Positions 1-4,956 of a stretch of 6,846 nt of DNA are shown one piece after another. The first letter of the stretch is position 1. Every line of letters starts with the position of its first letter. The position numbers and the translations under genes are program-made. Origin of the DNA: Planctomycetota bacterium. GTDB taxonomy: Bacteria > Planctomycetota > Planctomycetia > Pirellulales > Thermoguttaceae. The stretch spans positions 1 through 6,846 of the forward strand of contig JAEWUR010000764.1 in NCBI GenBank assembly GCA_023397045.1. The letters are read 5' to 3'. The notes under the pieces are model-generated. The model worked only from the letters and a program-made list of their open reading frames with translations, did not search any database and had not been told where the DNA came from.

Positions 1-5
1 TGAGT

Positions 6-84
6 AGTGGATAGTGGGTAGTGAATAGTGAAGAGAGTCCGTCTTGTTTGGCCTCTACCCACTGCCCACTACCCACTATCCACT
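6..84. repeat. Paired inverted TAGTGGG-type intergenic repeat upstream of ftsY
   Basis: Positions 6-23 are the exact reverse complement of 67-84, giving an 18-bp perfect stem. After two mismatches and a G-T pair, a further 4 bp (27-30 with 60-63) can form, leaving a loop of about 29 nt at 31-59. Both arms are low-complexity repeats of the unit AGTGG(A/G)T. The structure ends 8 nt before the ftsY ATG. It looks like a short interspersed palindromic element (REP/REPIN-like) rather than a gene remnant. A role as a transcription terminator for an upstream gene, or as an RNA structure affecting ftsY translation, is inference only. No T-tract follows the stem. Confidence 0.75.
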
Positions 85-92
85 CCGCCAAC

Positions 93-1013
93 ATGGGTTT
101 ATTCGATCGACTAAAACAAGGTCTCCAAAAGACAACGCAACTGCTCAACACCGACGTCCGCGACTTGTTCAAGTCGCAAGGGCGGCTCGTCGACGAATCG
201 TTTCGCGACGAATTGTTCGAAATGTTGATCAAGACCGACATGGGCGTCGATGTGTCGGGCGAAATCGCCGGCGAAATCCATAACGCCTACCGCGCCCGAG
301 TCGTCGAAAAACAGGAAATCATCGAGGAGATCAAGAAGAAGCTCAAAACGCTGCTCGCCCAGCCGGCCGAGCCGATCCGATTCGCCCCGACCGGGCCGAC
401 CGTCATCATGGTGGCCGGCGTCAACGGATGCGGCAAAACCACTTCGATCGCCAAGCTGACCTGCATGTTCCTGGCCTCCGGAAAGAGCGTCGTTCTCGGC
501 GCCGCCGACACGTTCCGCGCCGCCGCCGTCGAACAGTTGAACATCTGGGCGACTCGATTGGGCGCCGACATCGTCACCGGTGCATCGGGCAGCGATCCTG
601 CCAGCGTCGCGCATCGCACCGTCGCCCGAGCCGTCGAAACCAACGCCGACGTCTGCATCGTCGACACCGCCGGCCGCCTCCAGACGCAACAAACCCTGAT
701 GCAGCAGTTGACTAAGATCCATCGCGTGCTGGGCAAGCAGATCCCCGAAGCCCCGCACGAAGTCCTCCTTGTCCTCGACGCCACGACCGGCCAGAACGGA
801 ATCAGCCAGGCCAAACACTTCACCGAAGCCGTTCAATGCACCGGCTTGGTGTTGGCCAAACTCGATGGAACGGCCAAGGGCGGCGTCGTCGCCGCCATCC
901 GGAAACAGGTCGGACTGCCCGTCAAATACATCGGCGTCGGCGAAAAAGCCGAAGACCTCGCCCTGTTCGAATCCGAACCCTTCGTCGACGCCCTCTTCGA
1001 CGATGTGGGCTAA
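93..1013 (+). CDS. ftsY: Signal recognition particle receptor FtsY (SRP GTPase, NG domain only)
   Basis: FtsY is the membrane-associated SRP receptor. It docks SRP-ribosome complexes at the inner membrane, forms a GTPase heterodimer with Ffh and hands nascent membrane proteins to SecYEG. The 306-aa product starts MGLFDRLKQGLQKT, an amphipathic N-terminal helix typical of FtsY, followed by the helical N domain (about 1-90). The G domain has all expected motifs: P-loop GVNGCGKTT (109-117), DTFRAAA (139-145), DTAGR (191-195), AKLDGTAKGG (255-264) and GVGEKAEDL (281-289). The long acidic A domain of E. coli FtsY is absent, as in many short FtsYs. The ATG at 93 was chosen because an in-frame GTG at 21 would only add repeat-derived residues. 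No Shine-Dalgarno precedes the ATG. The G4 motif reads AKLD where TKLD is usual. It is convergent with the redoxin-like gene. The identification is secure. Confidence 0.96.
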   Translation: MGLFDRLKQGLQKTTQLLNTDVRDLFKSQGRLVDESFRDELFEMLIKTDMGVDVSGEIAGEIHNAYRARVVEKQEIIEEIKKKLKTLLAQPAEPIRFAPTGPTVIMVAGVNGCGKTTSIAKLTCMFLASGKSVVLGAADTFRAAAVEQLNIWATRLGADIVTGASGSDPASVAHRTVARAVETNADVCIVDTAGRLQTQQTLMQQLTKIHRVLGKQIPEAPHEVLLVLDATTGQNGISQAKHFTEAVQCTGLVLAKLDGTAKGGVVAAIRKQVGLPVKYIGVGEKAEDLALFESEPFVDALFDDVG

Positions 1014-1014
1014 T

Positions 1015-1118
1015 CCTCCCCTCGCCCGCTTGCGGGAGAGGGGCCGGGGGTGAGGGCAGTCGGAAACCTTGCCAGACAGATAGCCCTCACCCTAACCCTC
1101 TCCCAAGGTGAGAGGGGA
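1015..1118. repeat. Paired CCCTCACCC/CCCTCTCCC palindromic repeat between convergent genes; possible bidirectional terminator
   Basis: This GC-rich block fills the gap between the ftsY stop and the stop of the opposite-strand gene. The left unit (1015-1056) and right unit (1084-1118) are diverged copies of one repeat in inverted orientation: 1047-1056 pair with 1084-1093, and 1034-1042 pair with 1096-1104, around a 27-nt loop (1057-1083). The left unit also folds locally (1018-1027 with 1034-1043, one mismatch, tetraloop CTTG), and the right unit folds as 1096-1102 with 1110-1116. The position between two converging genes suits a two-way terminator, but neither hairpin has a clear U-tract, so termination is inferred. 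CCCTCACCC-type sequences are familiar intergenic repeats in many GC-rich bacterial genomes. Confidence 0.7.
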
Positions 1119-1125
1119 CAGTTTC

Positions 1126-3024
1126 CTACTTGGCCAGCTTCTTCACCGCGGCTTCCACATCCGCGATCCCGATGTTGCGATCAACGACCTTGCCGTCCGG
1201 ACCGACCAGAATCATCGTGGGCACCGTAAGAATGCCCAACACGTTCGCCGGTCGACTGTCCAATCCACCCGGCTCGTGAATCTGCGGCCAAGGCAACGGA
1301 TTCTCGGCCAGATAGGCGTTCAGATCCTTCACGCTGTTGTCGAGATTCACGCCAAGCACGGTGAACGACCGGCCGTATTTCGTCGAAAGCTCCTTCAGCG
1401 TGGCCATGTCGGACTTGGCCGGCGACGACCAGGTGGCCCAATATTGAATCAACACGGCCTTGCCACGATAGTTCGCCAGATCGATGGGCTTGCCCGCCGG
1501 ACTCTGGCCGTTGAGCACAATGCTCTTCCCAACGGAATCCAGCCGCGTCTCGGCCCCGGCAGCCTTCTTCGCCGCCGGCGATTCGGGCGATTCCTTCACA
1601 ATCCGGGCGTACCACTTCTTCGCGTCGTCCTCCTGGCCCATGAACTCCTGGCTGATCGCCAACTGAAGCATCGCCTCGGCGGCGTCGGCCGAACCGGGAT
1701 AGTCCTCGATATACTTCTCCAACGTCTTCAGCCATTCCGTCTGAATCTTCGAGTAGTCGGCATTCTTCGCCTGCATCGACAGCACATACTCCGCCGTCAA
1801 CTGCCGGAACTTGACGTAGGCCGCCAGTGCCTTGTCGGCTTCGTTCTTCTGCAACTTCTCGAACAGCCCTTTCAGACGTTCCGCGCCGTCGGGACACTCG
1901 CCCGACTGCACGGCCGCGCTGATCATGTCGGCAAGCTGCCGAAGCCACATAGCCCGATCCTCCGGCGTTTTCGCAGCCGCCGCGATTTTCTCCAACAAGT
2001 CGGCCCGCTGCATCGCAACTTCTGCCTGATCCTCGGGCGTGGCGGCCTGGCTTGCCTCGCGATCGAGCGTTTCCAAATCGGCCAGCAATTTCGACGTGCC
2101 TTCCGCCGCATCGGGACCGGCCGTCTCGTTGCGTCGCATCGACGCATGGAAAAAGAACCCCGACGACCCATCGCCGGCTTGCTCGGTGTCGGCCGTGTCC
2201 GGCAGATCGATCACCCGCCACACGTCGCCAACCTGAATCAATGTTCCCAGTTGCACTTGCGCGTGCTTCTCGCCGCTCTCGATGATCGCCACGACGTTTT
2301 CATAAACGCGAACGTCCTTGCTCGAACCGTCCGTGCCCGCCGGCACGACGCCGGGCCGTCCGCCGCTGAATTGCACCCATGTTGTATCGCCCGCCACGGT
2401 CTTCTGTCGGGCCGACATCGCCTTGAACTCGCCAACGGCCTTTTTGACCTTCTCCGCAATGCCATCCAATCGCGATTGACCCAAACCAAGCGACTTCAGT
2501 TCTTCCGGCGTAATGACCAACCGGGCGAACCGCTCGGCATCGTGGGCGCCAATGGCCGAAACCACCTCGGCCGACACTTCCTCGGCCGAAATCGCCTTCC
2601 ACGAATCGATCACCCCGTCCTCGTTGGTGTCGACGGCCCAACGGCTTCCGCCAAGGTTGAACCAACGGTATTGGTCGGCCTTGCCGTTGAAGTTCGAGTC
2701 GATATCGCGATACACTTCCATCCCATCTTTGAAATACGACCACTGGTCGACCACGTTGTCATCGTTCGTGTCGACGAATCGACGCAAAACCATTCCGTCG
2801 GGATCCTCAACGACCCAGCCGACGTGGCCGTCGAACTTCTTTGCCGCGATTTTCGACTTGGCAGCATCCTCGGCGCTCGGTCGATCGAAGTCGACGCCCG
2901 ATTGAACCGGCGCCAGTTTCAGGGCCTGCTCGGCCGACGGTGTGGCCGACCATGACACGCTGGGAACCGAAAAAACAGCAGCGACGCACAACCAGACGAG
3001 TTTTCGGAATGCAAAACGTTTCAT
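1126..3024 (-). CDS. Secreted redoxin-fold protein with EF-hand-like Asp repeats and a cysteine-less thioredoxin domain
   Basis: The predicted product has 632 aa. Residues 1-27 look like a Sec signal peptide (basic KRFAFRK, hydrophobic core, SWSA near the cleavage site). Three Asp-rich EF-hand-like loops follow: DTNDDNVVDQW (85-95), DIDSNFNGKADQYRW (107-121) and DTNEDGVIDSW (132-142). Residues about 200-275 look beta-rich, and about 310-495 are helical, with a TPR-like stretch at 430-495. A TlpA/ResA/AhpC-type thioredoxin fold occupies about 500-632, with GKPIDLANYRGK, YWATW and the cis-proline TVPT (600-603). The active site is SSPA (533-536) instead of CxxC. The only other cysteines are C13, in the signal peptide, and C377, so thiol-disulfide exchange is not expected. 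An extracytoplasmic binding or scaffold role is inference. The ATG at 3024 was chosen over an in-frame ATG at 3072 because it starts the signal peptide and has a GAAGGA site 8 nt upstream. The function is unknown. Confidence 0.85.
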   Translation of the reverse strand: MKRFAFRKLVWLCVAAVFSVPSVSWSATPSAEQALKLAPVQSGVDFDRPSAEDAAKSKIAAKKFDGHVGWVVEDPDGMVLRRFVDTNDDNVVDQWSYFKDGMEVYRDIDSNFNGKADQYRWFNLGGSRWAVDTNEDGVIDSWKAISAEEVSAEVVSAIGAHDAERFARLVITPEELKSLGLGQSRLDGIAEKVKKAVGEFKAMSARQKTVAGDTTWVQFSGGRPGVVPAGTDGSSKDVRVYENVVAIIESGEKHAQVQLGTLIQVGDVWRVIDLPDTADTEQAGDGSSGFFFHASMRRNETAGPDAAEGTSKLLADLETLDREASQAATPEDQAEVAMQRADLLEKIAAAAKTPEDRAMWLRQLADMISAAVQSGECPDGAERLKGLFEKLQKNEADKALAAYVKFRQLTAEYVLSMQAKNADYSKIQTEWLKTLEKYIEDYPGSADAAEAMLQLAISQEFMGQEDDAKKWYARIVKESPESPAAKKAAGAETRLDSVGKSIVLNGQSPAGKPIDLANYRGKAVLIQYWATWSSPAKSDMATLKELSTKYGRSFTVLGVNLDNSVKDLNAYLAENPLPWPQIHEPGGLDSRPANVLGILTVPTMILVGPDGKVVDRNIGIADVEAAVKKLAK

Positions 3025-3278
3025 GGCGAAAATCCTTCGTGACCGAGAGTATCTACAAACCCCAAGCGCCACCAGGCATCAGCCGGTAGACCCATTCTAG
3101 AGTTTCGTCCGCCCCCAGCCCGGAACATGATCCGATTACACAGGAATTTAGGATTGTGCCGGAAAACACGCCAACTGGAGAACCGTGGCAGCTTGGCCGG
3201 GTTGGCAAAGAAGATCGAAGCCGAAATGCCGTAACCAGATGTGCGGCAACGACATGCGACACAGGCATCGAGTCCGAA
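3025..3278. other. Non-coding gap between the lipoprotein gene and the redoxin-fold gene
   Basis: No credible gene is visible in these 254 nt. On the minus strand the gap carries the leader of the redoxin-fold gene and the 3' flank of the lipoprotein gene. No strong hairpin plus T-tract follows the lipoprotein stop; a 5-bp TGCCG/CGGCA stem at 3227-3247 is too weak to call. A TGTAAT hexamer on the minus strand (3135-3140) resembles a -10 box, but no convincing -35 lies 16-18 nt upstream of it, so the promoter is not assigned. Unlike the other gaps, this one has no paired repeat. Whether the redoxin-fold gene is co-transcribed with the lipoprotein gene or has its own promoter cannot be settled from the sequence. 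Confidence 0.5.
3033..3038 (-). promoter_or_regulatory. Shine-Dalgarno GAAGGA of the redoxin-fold gene
   Basis: On the minus strand GAAGGA lies 8 nt before the ATG at 3024, which is good spacing for a ribosome binding site. It decides the start: the upstream in-frame ATG at 3072 would place this site inside the coding region and bury the signal peptide behind 16 basic residues. Confidence 0.65.
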
Positions 3279-3737
3279 TCAGCGTGCAGCACCCGGCGAT
3301 TGGCCGTTGACCTCAATGTCAAATCGGTTCGCCGCGCCAGCCTCGACCTCAAACTTGAGCGTCGACGACGAGTTGAATTGCGGCCCAACCGCCTCGACCA
3401 CTTCCTCGGTGGCGCCCGACTGCGGAAACGGCCTCTGAACCATCCGACCCGTCTTCCGGATGCCATTGATCTCCACGCGATTCCAACCAACGACCGGGCC
3501 ATGCTCGGCAGAGATCCGATAACGGCCGTCAACAATCTCTCCGCTGGCGATCGAGCCTTCGACTCCGCCGGCCGGCAGGAATCGAATCGTGCCTTGCGCC
3601 AATGGCTTGCCGTCCAATTGAACGTTGCCCTCGATTGCCGCAGTATTCGAACGGTCGTGGCCGCAGCCAAACATCGTGCCGAGAGCACACAGCATGATGG
3701 CCGCTGTTACGCCCGATCGCCATCGAATCAACATCAT
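3279..3737 (-). CDS. Small transthyretin-like / carboxypeptidase-regulatory-like lipoprotein partnered with DUF1559
   Basis: The 152-aa predicted exported protein has a basic N-terminus (MMLIRWRSG), a hydrophobic stretch (9-24) and Cys25 in the context MFGC, a degenerate lipobox, so it is probably a lipoprotein. The mature part resembles the small beta-sandwich proteins often found beside DUF1559 genes in planctomycetes: EGNVQLDGKPLAQGTIRFLP (36-55), IASGEIVDGRYRI (63-75), a VGWNRVEINGIRKTGR strand (83-98) and a C-terminal VEAVGPQFNSSSTLKFEVEA segment (115-134). The molecular function is unknown; the fold suggests binding or an accessory role at the cell surface, not catalysis. It starts 12 nt after the DUF1559 stop, with AGGG 7 nt before the first ATG, so co-transcription is likely. 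A second ATG directly follows the first and could equally be the start. Confidence 0.8.
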   Translation of the reverse strand: MMLIRWRSGVTAAIMLCALGTMFGCGHDRSNTAAIEGNVQLDGKPLAQGTIRFLPAGGVEGSIASGEIVDGRYRISAEHGPVVGWNRVEINGIRKTGRMVQRPFPQSGATEEVVEAVGPQFNSSSTLKFEVEAGAANRFDIEVNGQSPGAAR

Positions 3738-3744
3738 GGTCTTG

Positions 3745-3748
3745 CCCT
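3745..3748 (-). promoter_or_regulatory. Probable ribosome binding site of the lipoprotein gene
   Basis: On the minus strand AGGG lies 7 nt before the first of two adjacent ATG codons and immediately after the DUF1559 stop. The upstream gene ends with two in-frame stops in a row (TGA, TAG), and the AGGG shares its first bases with the second. This tight junction favours translation of both genes from one transcript. Confidence 0.45.
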
Positions 3749-3749
3749 A

Positions 3750-4784
3750 TCAGAAATCGCCAGGAGTCAGTCCGTCGGCCATCCAACCGAGTCGCTGCCA
3801 TGTGCCAGGCACGTCGGCGTCGTTGGTCGGCGCGTGGCTGTTCACGCTGTCCGAGATGAAATGCACGCTGCCGTCGCAGAACAGCGTGTTGACGCCGCCG
3901 GGATGCCGGCTGCGCGAACCCGCATAATGCTCGTTGTCGTTGGCCGTGCCTTCACACGGCAGATTCATGCTCGGTTCGTCGGGCGAACCGCTATTTGGGC
4001 AGAAATAGATCGTCAGCCGGTCTTTCGTTTTCGAATTCGGCTCCAACGTGACGAACAACGTTTGGCATCCGGCCCGGTGCGTGTAGAAGTTGCCCCGCGC
4101 ATCGACCGTATCGACGCCCTTGAGATACTCGGCCAAGGCGATCGTGTTGCTCGTTCCGTCCTTGATGTCGGCAATCGGCGTGCCCTGGCCGTAGCAGAAG
4201 ACGGCGTGTCGCGACGGTGACAGCGGATACGGTGCGTTGGCCGCCGAATAGGCCGCGTCGCCGTCGTTCAAGCCCGAGAAAATACCGAGGTAATTGATCT
4301 TCGGCAGCAGATAGTTCTTGCTGCTGTCCGCGACAGTAAGAAAATTGTTGCCGTTGACGTTGTCGCTGGGACACCAGAAATGCGCCAAACCCTGCGCATC
4401 GACGCTATCCCACGCCGCCCGGTTATGATAGAGATCGCTGTCGAACCTCGGCCCGTCGATCGCCGTGTAATAGGCCTCCAATTCCAAGTCGGGCAACAGG
4501 AAATGGAGGAGGTACGTCCACTGGTATCCGCCGTCGGCCTGATAGCTGGTGTTGGCAAACCGCATCTTCGCCATGATGCCCGGCGGAAACGTGCCCTTCT
4601 TGCACTCGAAGTTGTGCAAAGCGATTCCAATCTGCCGCATGTTGTTACAGCATTGCGTCTTTCGAGCCGCTTCGCGCGCCGCCTGCACCGCCGGCAACAA
4701 CAACGCAATCAAAATGCCGATGATCGTGATGACCACCAACAATTCCACCAGGGTAAAAGCGTTTTTTCGCGATCGGTTGTGCAT
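3750..4784 (-). CDS. DUF1559 family pseudopilin-like protein (prepilin-type N-terminus, H-X9-DG motif)
   Basis: The 344-aa product belongs to the DUF1559 (SBP_bac_10-like) proteins that occur in large paralogous sets in planctomycetes. A short basic leader (MHNRSRKNA, 1-9) precedes the type IV pilin-like segment [10 protein letters not shown] (10-19), a hydrophobic helix to about residue 32 and the conserved [12 protein letters not shown] (31-42). Glu14 is the equivalent of pilin Glu5. The C-terminal region has [19 protein letters not shown], the H-X9-DG motif (H294 to D304-G305). The expected location is the membrane, exposed outside, possibly handled by a type II secretion/pilus-like assembly machine; the exact role is unknown. 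The residue before the predicted cleavage site is Ala9, not the usual Gly. The start is uncertain: an in-frame ATG at 4808 adds eight residues, and neither start has a clear Shine-Dalgarno. A still longer start at 4895 would run through an intergenic repeat and is unlikely. It forms a putative operon with the downstream lipoprotein gene. Confidence 0.9.
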   Translation of the reverse strand: MHNRSRKNAFTLVELLVVITIIGILIALLLPAVQAAREAARKTQCCNNMRQIGIALHNFECKKGTFPPGIMAKMRFANTSYQADGGYQWTYLLHFLLPDLELEAYYTAIDGPRFDSDLYHNRAAWDSVDAQGLAHFWCPSDNVNGNNFLTVADSSKNYLLPKINYLGIFSGLNDGDAAYSAANAPYPLSPSRHAVFCYGQGTPIADIKDGTSNTIALAEYLKGVDTVDARGNFYTHRAGCQTLFVTLEPNSKTKDRLTIYFCPNSGSPDEPSMNLPCEGTANDNEHYAGSRSRHPGGVNTLFCDGSVHFISDSVNSHAPTNDADVPGTWQRLGWMADGLTPGDF

Positions 4785-4836
4785 CGCAACACCATGACGT
4801 GCCTTCATCGTTGCGGAAGACGAACAGAGCGATGAT

Positions 4837-4923
4837 CCACGAAGGACACGAAAGTCACGAAGGCAAAAGTGCATGATCTCACATTCTTCCATCATCTCTT
4901 CGTGTCCTTTGTGCTCTTCGTCG
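4837..4923. repeat. Paired CACGAAGGACACGAA-type inverted repeat between the GH36 and DUF1559 genes
   Basis: The left arm (4837-4863) carries the degenerate tandem units CACGAAGG, ACACGAAAG and TCACGAAGG. The right arm (4897-4923) is the inverted version, matching the reverse complement at about 20 of 27 positions. A 33-nt non-repeated loop (4864-4896) separates them. The element lies wholly between the GH36 stop and the DUF1559 start, in the leader of the DUF1559 operon. It is an interspersed repeat of a kind I recognise from intergenic regions of several GC-rich phyla. No promoter hexamers are convincing in the surrounding 4785-4956 stretch. Confidence 0.7.
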
Positions 4924-4956
4924 ATGATTTCTGTTCTTTCCCATGTACTGTACGGT

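Noticed and set aside
21..92. A GTG start at 21 adding 24 residues to FtsY
   Set aside because: The extra residues come from the inverted repeat, and the FtsY N-terminal amphipathic helix begins exactly at the ATG at 93.
111..836. A 241-codon open frame on the minus strand inside ftsY
   Set aside because: It mirrors the FtsY coding sequence; all FtsY GTPase motifs are on the plus strand.
1108..2955. A 615-codon open frame on the plus strand, antisense to the redoxin-fold gene
   Set aside because: It is rich in Arg, His and Leu with no recognisable domain, while the opposite strand encodes a protein with a signal peptide, thioredoxin fold and good ribosome binding site. It is an artefact of GC-rich codon use.
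3053..3688. A 211-codon minus-strand frame covering the gap before the redoxin-fold gene and most of the lipoprotein gene in another frame
   Set aside because: It overlaps the lipoprotein gene out of frame and is Arg/Ser-rich without motifs; the lipoprotein frame has a signal sequence, family motifs and operon spacing.
3156..4220. A 354-codon open frame on the plus strand across the lipoprotein and DUF1559 genes
   Set aside because: It spans two well-supported minus-strand genes and the gap between them, is Arg-rich and has no motifs.
4785..4895. A 37-residue N-terminal extension of the DUF1559 protein
   Set aside because: Most of it is translated from the CACGAAGG-type repeat, and it would bury the prepilin-like leader, which must be near the N-terminus. 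The start at 4784 (or 4808) is preferred.
4837..4923. The degenerate tandem units considered as a CRISPR array
   Set aside because: Units are only 8-9 nt, directly adjacent with no spacers, and inverted in the second half. There are no cas genes.
4945..4953. The short palindrome GTACTGTAC as an operator
   Set aside because: It is nine bases long, single-copy here, and next to a stop codon instead of a promoter; it is expected by chance.
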